Shown: in pieces, positions 33,388 through 44,691 of the stretch | Position numbering within the stretch: the stretch's first letter is position 1 | Layout of the letters: each line of letters begins with the position of its first letter | Source: Rhododendron vialii | Taxonomy: Eukaryota; Streptophyta; Magnoliopsida; Ericales; Ericaceae | Assembly: GCF_030253575.1 (NCBI RefSeq) | Contig: NC_080569.1 | Span: 5,147,501 to 5,211,500, forward strand | Length of the DNA stretch: 64,000 nt | Direction: 5' to 3' | The notes under the pieces: generated by a model | Databases searched by the model: none | What the model was told of the DNA's origin: nothing | The model's input: the letters and a program-made list of their open reading frames with translations, nothing else | Program-made: the position numbers and the translations under genes

Positions 33388-36300
33388 AGTGGTACATAGT
33401 ACAGAGAGAGAGAGAGAGAGGGAGAAAGATTGAGTGTGTGCATGTATTTGTACACTCTAGCAAGCTATCTCTTTCACCAACTTCACACTCAACCCTAAAA
33501 CTACATGACAACCCATTTCTAGTCAATTTTAAGTATAGAATCCTAGCCTTAGTCATCCTAAATTTGCTTCCAAACTAGCCTTTAATCATCCTAGAAATTG
33601 ACTACAACCTAGACTTATGAATGACTAAACATGGAAGGCTATGCTTTAGCCTAATTAAACCCCACCCTAGACTTGTAAGACTTGCCAACCTAGACTATGA
33701 TCACCTAGATTTACCTAGAAAGCCTAAGATCCTACTTGATTTTATAGCCTTATGCCTAAAGATTGGATTTGACAAGTCATGGAGGCTTTCAAGCATGATT
33801 TGCCCTTTTAACCATTGGACAATATTTGCTAGGGAAAATTTTATTCATTGGGTAATAGAAGTTAGTTTGGCTATAAATAACACCCCATCCTTGCCATTTA
33901 ACTCACACCTTCCAACCATTCAACTTTTCTCTCTAGAAATTCTTGAGTTCTTACTTTGTTCTTCCTTGTTCTTAGTGTTCTTGAGTTTTTCTTGAAATTC
34001 TTCAAGAAATTCATCCAAAGCCGCCACTAAACTGCCACTCAACCACCATTCGATCCATAAAAGTTTAGTAGTTTAGTCAAGACTTAGTTTCGAGAGAAAC
34101 CTTTCTCTTTCGAAGCTACCGGAAGCTTACCGTAGAAAGTTACTCCGCCCAACGTACTTTTTCTCTCCGTAGTCGTCACTACCGCCAAGAAGAAAGGTAG
34201 AATCCCTAGACCACTAACTCTACGTGTAACGCCCCCAATTTTGGGTACGTTAAATGAGGCATTTATTATATAATAAAGAGAGTCTGGCTCATTATTACAT
34301 CATAAATACATCATAAGGAAAAGGTACATTTATTCAACAAGGAAGGAAACTAGGGTTCCTAATACTACTCTGCTTGCTCTTCCATCCTAGCAAGCTCCTC
34401 TGCTCCAAAAGCTTCCACGGTGTACATCTTATCCTGTTCATTTAAGAAATCTGACACATTATACCGGCGTCGCCACCCATATAATATGTCAGGGTCACCA
34501 AAAAGGCAACACCGTGAGCTACAACGCTCAATAGAGTAAACCCTACCCACTAACTCATAACTTACAAACAGTAAATCATATACGACGAATAGTAACAATC
34601 ACACATCCACATTCACTATTCAAGTATCGTTGGTGTCCATGTTTTTTCTGTGTTTCTCCTACGCAACTCATCGTAGACCGTGTCTCCATTTTCACTTTTC
34701 ATCACCAAATCAACATTTTCAAAATCCGTTTTTAACACACCCAACCTCGGTTCCGCCGTTCCGGGTTCCCGAGTATCCTCACAATGGTTCCGCCGCACCG
34801 GGTTCCCATTGGCACACATTTGCATTGGCTCCTCTCCGCGGATAACCAAGCCACACACCCAACCTCGGTTCCGCCGTTTCGGGTTCCCGAGTATCCTCAC
34901 AATGGTTCCGCCGTCCCGGGTTCCCATTGGCACACATTCACACACACATCTCACATAATGCCATCAAAATCGGTCATTATGTAGTTTCAAAAATATTTCC
35001 TCCTTCGAAACACATTTTTCTTGTTAACCACACCCTAGGTGTCATGTTTCTATTTTCTCGATTTCCGTGTCTCGTTCTCATGCATAGACTCCGCGGTAGG
35101 ACTTTTCACATACGCAACCATAAATCATTCATTGTAATCTAACAAGATCATCCAATTCTATATTGCTAAGCATGCTCGAAAAGATCAAAATATGAATACT
35201 TCAAATCAAGCGTTAAAATCTTATCTTTCGAAAATCGTTATATCTTACTTTTTGAGAAATTCAATACAACATATGTTTATTTAAGACAAAGTCATTTATC
35301 CAACATGTTCATACCTCCATTAGTGAGATAAACTTATTGACAATCATGCATTTTAAACGATAAGCTTATTTACTTGAAACCAAACAATAGATAATCTTAT
35401 CTACGATATTGATACTTTGAATCAAGAACATGCTACTCTCTAACGTAGATTTTATACTATACGTAGAGTTATTGGATTAGGGTTCTACGTATACTTAGGG
35501 AAGTGAGTAGAGAAAATCTACATGATCGTAATGTCATTTCAAGATTTTGTAAAACGAGCTTGCTATTTATTCCTAATACTTTAACTTGCCTTATCATAAG
35601 CAAAATAACTAAAGTTATACTAGGGAAAATGAGTAGAGATTTATCTACCTTGATCCGAAACTAGTCGGGGCCGAATAAGCTAGTTGAAAGATTTTCTACG
35701 GGCGGTGAAACTTGCAAATCTGGACCAAACTTTGGATGGCAGTAACTCGGTCAATATTTGGCCGAATACGATTGTTCTTGGGTCGAAGTTGAAGCTCTCG
35801 AAGTGCTCTACGACTTTCGTGAAGGAAGTTGATCCTAGAAACTACTTTAGGTAGGAGAAAAATGGTGATAAAGGCAGAGACAGTATGCTGTCAGGAAATG
35901 GAAATCCGAGATTTTTACTGAACTTCGGATGCCGATATCTTTGTCATTTCTTCACCGATTGGGATGGTTCTTGGGTCTAACTTGAAGGTTTCGAAGTGCT
36001 CTACAACTTTCTCGAAGGGAGTTGGTTCTAAAAACTACTTTAAGCAGGAGAAAAATAGAGATTCGTGGAGGGCAGTAAGCTGCCTGGAAAAACAGAAATG
36101 GTTTCTAGAGAGAAGTGAGAGCAAAAAGTGATGGTGTGAATTGAATGGAAGGCATGGGGTGCTATTTATAGCCAACACTTGAGCTTCTCCTTCCTCCTCT
36201 ATGGCCGGCCCCCCCCTTCTCTCCTTCCTCCCATGGATTTGCTCCATTGTCATGTCCAATCAAGCTTGAAAGCATGCCAAGTCTTCCATGAGTTGTCACT

Positions 36301-38911
36301 TCCATTTGTTGGCCAAATCTTTAGGTCATCATGAAGGGTTTTGGACTTGTCAAGTCTATGGGGAGGTTGCTTGCAAGAAGGAATATAATCATGGCCTAGC
36401 TTTGTACTTTGGAAGACTAGAATGGGTTGGCATGTAGTCAAAAAAAATAGGCTTAAGGCTATAAAGGTTGCTTGTGTAAGTAATCAAAACTCATGCACAC
36501 ACTCCATCTCACTCTCTCACTTTCGGCCTCTCTCTCCCTCTCTCTCACGGTTCTCTCTCTCTCTCTCTCTCTTGGTCTATATATATATGTGTACAAGTAT
36601 ATATATGAGTGTCTAGGAAAGTAAGTCTAGGATTATTAGGTTTAAGGCTAAAATCTTAGGGTTGCATGCATGCATGGTTAGGTTAACTAGTCTTGGAAGT
36701 AAAATGATGATATTCTTGGCCCATGATTTTGTATGGTCAAATCAAAGCCTCATTGGCAACTTAATTGCTATTAACCAATGGTCAAAAATTCTCCTAGCAT
36801 TTATTAACCATTGGTTAAAGAAGGTAAGTATGGGCTTGAATGACTAGTCAAATCTAGGTTCTCATTATGGCAAGTCTAAGGTTGCTTCTTTTGGAAGCAA
36901 AATGATGGGATTTTTGTATGACTTGTCTTGTCATGCATTTAGGCAAGTCAAAGGTCTAATAACCAAGGGACAAAAATTCCCCTAACAATTATGGACCAAG
37001 GGGTAAAGGGATATTGGTAATAATTTGATATGACTAGTCATGGGAATCTATTGTCCAAGGGATAATATTTTCCCTAACATTTATGGACCAAAGGTTAAAG
37101 TTTTCCCTTGCCTTTATTATCCAATAGGTAGGGTAAGTAATGATGCTAGGTAAAGTGAAATGACTAAACATAGGAATAAAATGATTACTCCTATAGTCTA
37201 ATGGTTCAATAGGGTTCGGAGGGTTTCATAAGGCTCAAAGACGGTCAAAAAGGTCTAATTAGGGTTAGGGTAATGTAACTAGGTGAATCGGTGGTCCAGT
37301 TCCACTAACTAATCGGTTGAATGCTAATTCTACTTGCCAAGTAGGATTTCTAGCCAAGAAATATAATTTAAAGATTTTATCTAACTCGTTAAGAAAATAT
37401 ACAAGTGCTTTTATAAGCATACTTGTTTTTAGAAAATGACTAGATTGTTCCGGCGTGAAAGATATAATTTTATAAGTCTCAAATCTAATTATGACGGATT
37501 ATTAAAATTAAAAAGAAATTTTTAGTAGCAAATCCAAGTAGTTAAAATAAAATTTAAATATTTAACGAAATTTTTATTTACCAAAAATCAGGGTCGTTAC
37601 ACTACGTATAGTATAGAATCGTATGTTGAAAACTAGAATGTCCTTAGTTTAAAATATAAATATCCTTAATCGTTTTCTCTAAGTATATAAGGTAATCTAT
37701 CATTAAAATGTTTGGAATGCATGATAGTCAACGAACTTATTTTTGATCTTAAGAATGGTTATGAGCATGTATACATGAATTGTTTGTATTACTTGTTGTG
37801 TGATAAAGCATAAGTGATTTTTCACTCCAAGGGCGTTCGTACATATGACATTATGCTTGAGTACGATTAGTAATATTGAGTTAGATGATCTTGCTAGTTT
37901 AGTTTTAAGATTATAATGAATGATTTATGATATCGTATGTGAAAAATCTTATCGCAAAGTCGTCGCATGAAACGAGACACGAAAATTGAGAAAGTAGAAA
38001 TATGACAGCTAGGGTGGGGTTAATGAAAAGATGTGTTTTGGAACCGCAATGTGACCGGACTTGGTAGCCCATCGTGTGGATTGTGAAAACCACGACGTGG
38101 CCGGACTAAGTAGCCCGTTGTGTGAATGAAAACTTGCAATGTGGCCGTACTTGGTAGCCCATTGCATGGATTGTAAAAACCATAATGTGGCCGGACTTGG
38201 TAGCCCATTATGAAGATTGCCAATAGGGCCGGACGTGGTAGCCTCATTGGTAATATAGCTTGGTTATCCGCGGAGAAGAGCCAATGCAGATTTTGTGTGC
38301 CAATAGAAACCCGGCGCGGCGAAACTATTGTGAGGATACTTGGAGACCAGTGCGGCGGAACTGAGATTGAGTGTGTTTAAAACAGATTTTGAAAATGTTA
38401 ATATGGTTTATGAAAGTGGAAAATGGTGACACAGTATACGACGAGTCGCATAGGAGAAACTCAGAAATCTTAGACACCAACGTTAGTTTGGATAATGAAT
38501 GCGGATGTGTCATTGTTAACTATTTTTAGTATGATATGTATGAACTATGTGGAAATCATTGAATCTATGACCTATTGTTAAGAGTTAGATGGTATAGGTT
38601 ATTCTATTGAGCCTTCGTAGCTCACGGTGTTATTTTTGGTGACCCTGATATTTTATATTGGTGACGACACCTGTACAATGTGTCAAATCTCATAGATGAA
38701 TATGGTGAACTCTACACATTGGAGGCTTTTAGAGCCGAGGAGCTGACCAGAATGAAGGAAGAAGCGGAGCAGTAGATAAAAATCCTAGTCCACCCCTCCT
38801 TTTGTTGAATAAGATCATTCTTTTGAGATTTATGATGTAATATTGAGTCAGACTCTATTTATTTTGAAATGAAATTGTCCATTTAACGTTTTCAAAATTC
38901 GGGGCGTTACA
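32564..38911 (+). mobile_element. second-level LTR (LTR-2), inserted in LTR-1
   Basis: Begins TGTAACGACCCTGATTTTTGG and ends AAAATTCGGGGCGTTACA. It is about 2.97 kb once the inner element is taken out (32564-34224 plus 37607-38911). A TATAAATA motif near 33871 marks a probable U3 promoter. A block of roughly 50-bp tandem repeats built on ggccggacttggtagccc lies at about 38050-38250. Target duplications are not clean. It looks like a solo LTR, gypsy-like, a fossil of the same family as LTR-3. Confidence 0.65.
34225..37601 (-). mobile_element. third-level LTR (LTR-3), same family, opposite orientation
   Basis: Flanked by perfect 5-bp duplications CTACG (34220-34224 and 37602-37606). Read on the minus strand it starts TGTAACGACCCTGATTTTTGG and ends TTGGGGGCGTTACA, matching LTR-2 along its length, including the TATAAATAG promoter motif (about 36165) and a tandem-repeat block (about 34740-34930). 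About 3.4 kb. A fossil solo LTR. Confidence 0.72.
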
Positions 38912-39997
38912 ATATGCGAGTCCTTCGAAGTAGTTGATCATAAGCCAAGTTGGACGGAATGAAAGGTGAGTTATGAATTATCCCTGTTACATAATTTTTG
39001 TAAAGTTTACGTTTTTAAAATTATGGTTATTTAACGATAAAGTTCTTTTGTAGTAAACATACCATGGAATTATGATGTTATGAACAGTTTATAGAAAAAA
39101 AAATATAATCGATACATCCGAACGATGTCCTTGAACCTAGGGGACGTTAAAGATACTAGTTGGAATAGTGTTATAAGGACGGAACGGAAAAAGGGGCACA
39201 GCCAGGTGTCCAACTGAATTGATCAATTCGTCATGTTATGTTGGGGGTCGCTCCCTCATTACTGGCGGTAATCGTTGGATGATATATCGTATTATTTTTA
39301 CAGCATGTTATGTTATATACGAACTTGTTTATGATATTAGTTACAATTTAAGCCATGAAAAACTGAAGTTATGGTTTTGGTTACAGTTCAAGCCATTGAA
39401 AACTGAAGACTGAAGTTATGGTTCCTGTTTCCCTTTGATAAAAAGAATTTCATGGTAGCTCGTGTAACTCTAGTAATTCATGATCTCATACAAGTAGTAG
39501 CTTATGTTATTAAAATATATCTTCTTTTCCGATAATTAGAATTAGAAGGACGGGCCAAATATCAGTACTATTAACCTTATATCATGGATATGTAACGAAT
39601 AAGGGAGGATGTAGCCATGTTTTCGTTGGCAATGAATAAATCCAGTAGTTTTTATTATTATTAAAAATAGCTTCTGTAAATGTTAAGTTTATTTCTTTTT
39701 ATAAAAAAAATAGAGGCTTTTGGTGAGACAAAGTCACTAGCCGGTTACGATTTTCAAATCCGCTTGATCTAGGTTGTGACAGAATGTAAATATATTTTGT
39801 ACCATTAATAATTTTTCGGCAACGGTTGGGCGGCGATGGTTCGAATCTGTTAAGGTAGGTTTTGGTTTTCTTCAGGCCTGATTTTTTTGACGTATCTGGG
39901 CATTTTACGCCTTTTGGGGTGTTTATGTTGTTCATTGTTTTTATTTGGACACTCTAGGCCCTCAAGTTATCTCTAAGGCTCTCATAAATTACTTCAA

Positions 39998-40276
39998 TTT
40001 TTAATCCATTTGAACTAGTAAGGGATCTTATTTTTTTGATCATTTTATCCTAAAAACTCACAATTAATTTTTGCCTTTAGGGCTCTCATAATCTAGTTTT
40101 TGCTCTACAGGGTACTAAATAAAAATAAAAAATTAATTATGAAATCCCTATAAACAAAAATTAATTATGAGATCTCTATAAACAAAAATTAATTATGACC
40201 CTTTAGAATGATATGATAAAAAAATAAGATCATCCCACCAGTTCAAACGGATTGAAAATTGGAGCGTACTTAATTT
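39998..40276. mobile_element. foldback MITE, copy A
   Basis: Arms of about 110 bp: ttcaatttttaatccatttg on the left pairs with caaacggattgaaaattgga on the right. A related element lies at 41505-41763. It sits directly beside the Mutator-like element that starts at 40281. Confidence 0.65.
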
Positions 40277-40280
40277 TTTC

Positions 40281-41462
40281 GGAAAAAAACTGAAATGGTT
40301 CCTGTAATTAAGTGTTTGTGTCAATTTGGTCCCTGTAGTTGTAATTGGCTCGATTTACACTTTGTATTTTCCATTTTGTTCAAATTTAGTCCAATTACTA
40401 ACCGCCGTTAGTCCTTTTAACAGCAAAAATAAATGGCCCCTTTTTTGGGGAGTCAAAACAGTAATTCTCTCATTTCTCTATTGCTCTAATATTAGGAGTG
40501 TGCACGGGTCTGGCGGGTCGAGTTGAACCCGACCCGACTTGTTAGGTAACAAATGTTTTAGGCCCGCAAACCAAACCGAAAAGTGGTAAGAACCGTCCGC
40601 AAACCTGATTCTTTACGTCGGGTTAGGTCCGACCAAAAACTGAATTAATCTTTGTGAATTGGCACCAACTACCCCAAACCGAAATATGATTTTTAACAGA
40701 AAATGAACTCGTACCCGTTCAAACCACATGTTCGACCCCGCTCGAGACCCTTCGAGTCGGGTCGGGTTGGTTCCGCGGGTAGACGAATTTTTTGCACAGG
40801 CCTACCTAATATATCTCTGAACAAAAACACAGTTCATTCTTTCATTCTCCATTGATAAGGAGACACCTGAGAAGAAATTTGGTTATAGTTTTCTGTATAA
40901 AGTTGCCCTCCAATTCAGCATTTTCATGATCAGCCATGAGGTAACATAACCACTGGTATTGTCTACCTATTCAACTTGTGAACAAATACTGAGATGCCTT
41001 ATTTTTCTACATAGTACTGAAAATGCATACAAAACCATATTTAAAAGTCACAACATGATATAGATCCAAAAGTCACAACATGATAAAGAACCATGTCCAA
41101 AAGTCAAAATATTATATAAACTCAGTGGTTGTTCGGCTAAATAAGCCAAGTGGCTTATTTTTTTGTCCTTATTTAATTTTTTTTGGTATTTGTTAGTTTT
41201 TTGTCAATTTTTTGAAGATTATTGCTTCGTCATGACGAGAGGAACCTAAAAAGTAAAAAATTACTATCGAAATTTAATTTTTTTTAATAAAGACGAAAAA
41301 AATTGGTTTATTGGCTTATTCTTGTCTTTATGAGCTTATTTTTGTCTTTATTTAAAAGGACTAACGGCAGTTAGCAATTGGACCAAATTTGAACAAAATG
41401 GAAAGTACATAGTGTAAATCGAGTCAATTACAACTATAGGAACCATTTTGATTTTTTTTCCA
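40281..41462. mobile_element. Mutator-like non-autonomous element
   Basis: 1182 bp with long terminal repeats (ggaaaaaaactgaaatggtt at the left, inverted partner ggaaccattttgatttttt at the right). It is flanked by identical 9-bp duplications aattttttc (40272-40280 and 41463-41471). An hAT-type MITE is nested inside. No transposase. Confidence 0.8.
40493..40804. mobile_element. hAT-type MITE nested in the Mutator-like element
   Basis: 312 bp with ends taggagtgtgcacgg and, inverted, ttgcacaggccta. Flanking 8-mers tctaatat (40485-40492) and cctaatat (40805-40812) differ at one base. The interior is rich in gggtcgggt/acccgaccc. Confidence 0.8.
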
Positions 41463-41504
41463 AATTTTTTCAAGACTGTTATATATTAAAAAATTTGGTT
41501 AGAC

Positions 41505-41763
41505 AATAAAGTGTACCAATTTTTAATCCATTTGAACCGATGCGAAAATCTTATTTTTCTAATAATTTTATCAAAAAGGGTCATAATTAATTTTTGTCTT
41601 TAGGATTTTGATAATCAAGTTTTTGTTGTATATGGTCCCAAAAAAAGAGTAGATACTTAATTATGAGAGCTCTAGAGACAAAAATTAATTATTACCCTTG
41701 AGAATGATATGATCAGAATTCGCACCGATTCAAACGGATTGAAAATTGAAGCACTTAATTTTT
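41505..41763. mobile_element. foldback MITE, copy B
   Basis: The same family as 39998-40276: caatttttaatccatttgaa faces ttcaaacggattgaaaattg in inverted orientation. The two copies bracket the Mutator-like element. Confidence 0.65.
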
Positions 41764-42368
41764 TTAACGTATATTTTTTAGTGATATATAGTCTTAACAA
41801 ATTAAATGGAAACGACATTGTTTTGGAGTCGTTTTGGCATAGCAGATCATCTGTTAAAGAGTGCTGGAGTTTCATGGGTATGCCTCATTAATGAAAACGG
41901 CGTGGTTTTGAAATAGTTGCAACCCTATGGTGAGGGAGCTCACCACAGGCTCCCCGAGTAAATTGTTCAGAGTTAGGATCAAAAAAAAAAATTTGTTCAG
42001 AGTCTTTTTTTTTCCCCATATTACTACATGTCCTAATCATATTGGCCCTTTCTTTGGTTAATTGGGTTAAGTTGTAATTAGTTATTCTGCCTATTCATAT
42101 TTGTTGACTCATTAAACTTTATTGTAGGCCCAAAACCGAATAAACCGAGTAAACCAGACCAAGCTGAATAAACCAAACTGAAATTGTTTGGTCCAGTTTG
42201 TTTTTTTTAAAACTCCAAATAGAATGAACCAATTTTTTTTTTTGAAAAATTTGTCAGAAATCGAACCAAACCAAATCAATTTCACCTTAGCCCTTAGGGC
42301 CGTCTAAAGGTTTCAAGATTGAAGTGAACAAAATTGGAAGCTGAACTCTAGGATATTTATAGCAAGGA

Positions 42369-42650
42369 ATGGAGGCTATAGAAGTGGAGTCTGACTCATC
42401 AACTGCTATTAATATGATAATTGGAGAACCGTCCGAACACTCTCCTCATACAATCCTCATTCAAGAATGTAAAGTCCTTATGGAGGCTACAAGATGTATC
42501 TTAAGGCACACACTCAGGAAAGGCAACAAAGTGGCAGACAAACTTGCAAATATGAGAGTTGATCAAGAAGACAGGATGGTGTCTCACATCATCCCGCCGG
42601 ACGACCTTATTCCACTCTTGGAAGCGGACACGAGAGGAGTGGCGTTCTAG
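42369..42650 (+). pseudogene. RNase H-like (RVT_3 type) fragment, second copy
   Basis: An open frame of 93 aa starting MEAIEVESDSSTAINM, with KGNKVADKLANMRVDQEDRM and a tail DDLIPLLEAD. The VESDS and ADKLA blocks are those of the RNase H-like domain of plant LINE-derived proteins. Only the C-terminal half of the domain is present, so it is a fragment rather than a working enzyme. Open here, whereas the 26.4-kb copy has a stop in the first block. Confidence 0.7.
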
Positions 42651-43151
42651 CGTTTTTAGTCGTTGTTTTGGTGTACGGAAAAAATGAAGTAAAACTCGTT
42701 TTTAACCTTTATTCACTTGGGCTGCCTTGGGCTTTTGTGCGATACCAAATGGACTGCTCGAATAACAACGGGCTTCTCGAAAGCCTGCAACAATGGGTTA
42801 TGTTGTCTATGGATTCAAACTTCAAATAATTTCATTTTTGATCACCTCCCTCAAACTTCAAATATAGCCGTAATGCTTACGCGATATTGTCTCATTCGAT
42901 ACCGAGTTTATGAAATATTGAAAGCCACGCACACAATGACACAAATTTCTATACGCGCACACATGACTCATGTCACAAAAAGACTCAACAATTACGATGA
43001 TATGCTAATCCGATTGTGAATGAAAGCCATAGATTTTATTCAATAAACTACATTAAACTTTCTCAATTTATTCCATTGTAGCACAAATCATCCAACTAGG
43101 AAAATCATATTCAAAACCAGAATCCCCTAGTTTAATTTTCTTCTTCTTTTT

Positions 43152-44084
43152 CTAAGGACATTTGGGTCCACCCTCCTTGGTTTTCCAGTTGTTGTAGCAA
43201 GGGCACTCCTCCTTGTTACCATAGGTGCCTGATGGAACGCACAAACATTTGTTACAACAGAGGTTGCAGAACATCAAACATGCTTTCCGGTGGTTGTCGG
43301 CCTTGGAACACCGATAGTCACATGCCGCAGGGCAATCTGTCAGGGAAAAGCATCACATTAATAAGCTGCTAATTAGTAACATAGACAACAAAAAGGTGAA
43401 AGGGGTGAAACCAATAAGTTTGGATCCCACCATTCCTTATGTTGGGTTCGTCGATTTGTGCACTAACATGGAAAATTTTAATAGTTTGATAAAACATTGA
43501 TAGCCAGATATTCGTTGCAAATATGCCCCAACATGTGACTATTGACGTTTGATCAATTTTTTCTTTTTTATATTAGTTAACCACTTGACAAATTAACCAT
43601 TAGAATGTATGGTTTGGAGTAAATCACGAAACTTAAAAATCCGCTCCGGTTGAACACACAAAACAAAAGCCATGTCCAAGAAAAATGAGTTAAACAGCAT
43701 AACTTGAGATTATGAACTCTTCAGGTAGAATGTGAGAAAACATATGAGTTTTGGAAAAAATGGATTCATGTAATCAACTCTAATTGATTGAGACTTAAGA
43801 CTCGATTTTGGTTTAATTAGTTAGAATATAAGACAAGTTTTTGAGATAAGTGATTAAGTCCCATGTAACAAAAAGCTCACCTTTTTGGGCAACACATCCT
43901 TCGCCACATGCCTGTCAATAATTAGAACCCAAAAAATAAAAAGAGTAAGAAAAACGAATTCATTATGTCCTATATAAGAGTGTTGTTATTGAAACCACAT
44001 AGTACATTTACCATTGAAACTTGAATGGTACACATTGAAGCCAAAAGGAATAGGAGGAAAACAAACTGAAGCCTTGGATAGCCA

Positions 44085-44089
<5 letters not shown>
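43152..44089 (-). CDS. GASA-5, GASA/snakin cysteine-rich secreted peptide, subtype I
   Basis: Three exons on the minus strand: 44089-44012 (signal peptide MAGYPRLQF...QVSM), 43911-43881 (linker ACGEGCVAQK) and 43336-43152 (GASA domain), 97 aa. The domain has the 12 family cysteines and ends in the common [14 protein letters not shown]. Uniquely, the linker adds two more cysteines, making 14 in the mature peptide; subtype II has Gly and Ser at those two places. The promoter has TATATAAA at 44241-44248 and a (GA)35 microsatellite running right up to the ATG. It is the only complete subtype I gene here. An extracellular role in growth or defence is expected from the family. Confidence 0.93.

Positions 44090-44160
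<71 letters not shown>
44090..44160. repeat. (CT/GA)35 microsatellite in the GASA-5 leader
   Basis: An uninterrupted dinucleotide run abutting the ATG. Counterparts in GASA-2 (25227-25258, 16 units) and GASA-4 (30713-30766, 27 units) sit in the same place, so the repeat predates the duplication and has changed length. Confidence 0.95.
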
Positions 44161-44165
<5 letters not shown>

Positions 44166-44240
44166 TGCAGTCGATTCCAAGTAATGTTTTTCTGAAAATT
44201 CTGATGAGTGCTCTACTCTCGATTGCATGCCAAAGCACCC

Positions 44241-44248
44241 TTTATATA
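44241..44248 (-). promoter_or_regulatory. TATA box of GASA-5
   Basis: Minus strand TATATAAA, about 150 bp upstream of the ATG, with the microsatellite lying in the leader between them. Confidence 0.55.
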
Positions 44249-44691
44249 CGCAATGTCCTAGCTTTTAGCCTTTGTTTACATGGGAAGTAGTTAGGCCATA
44301 TTAATTTGTTTTTTTTTTTTTGCCATTTATCAGAATAATAGTAAATCTACTCAAAGAAGGAAAGACAATGAATGTAAATTTATTTCCACCAATAATCACT
44401 TCTTTTCAATATTTTTGATGATCATTATTAATAAATGTTACTCGTAACCAACTTTTGATAGATTTCGCTAGTAAGTGGAAGGCAGAAAATTTGTACAAGA
44501 ACAATTAATTGAATAAATCCAATGTGCGGAACAATTTGAAGTTGTATTGGTAGCAAGCTTAGCTAAAAATAGTCTTTGAGTTTATCCATACTTATGAATA
44601 GAACTGGTTACTGTTATATGGAGTATATCCTTAAAAAGATTAAGGTTGTCACGGTTGGGATGTAGGGTAACTCTAGAGTCTTGTGTGTAAC

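Larger units (their letters stand above)
31157..39781 (+). mobile_element. solo LTR of an LTR retrotransposon (LTR-1), hosting two nested LTRs
   Basis: Begins TGTAACACCCC and ends GTTGTGACA between 5-bp target duplications GAATG (31152-31156 and 39782-39786). Without its passengers it is about 2.3 kb. A U3-type promoter is visible (TATAAATA at 32416-32423). No second LTR, primer site or coding domain is seen, so it is read as a solo LTR, Ty3/gypsy-like by its termini. It contains reiterated ggattttattagattatata units, (TA)n tracts and a Tourist-like MITE. A fossil. Confidence 0.7.
41997..44400 (-). repeat. segmental duplication, GASA subtype I unit, copy B (complete)
   Basis: Collinear with 25990-27830 but with exons 1 and 2 and the promoter retained. 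It gives the reference for what GASA-1 and GASA-3 have lost. Confidence 0.75.

Noticed and set aside
32564-38911. One large element with 1.3-2 kb terminal inverted repeats
   Set aside because: The inverted repeats interleave rather than nest, and the CTACG duplications at 34220 and 37602 show an inner insertion of a second copy of the same LTR.
24301-44400. CRISPR-like or other regular array
   Set aside because: The repeated segments are kilobase gene units of a plant GASA cluster, not short spaced repeats.
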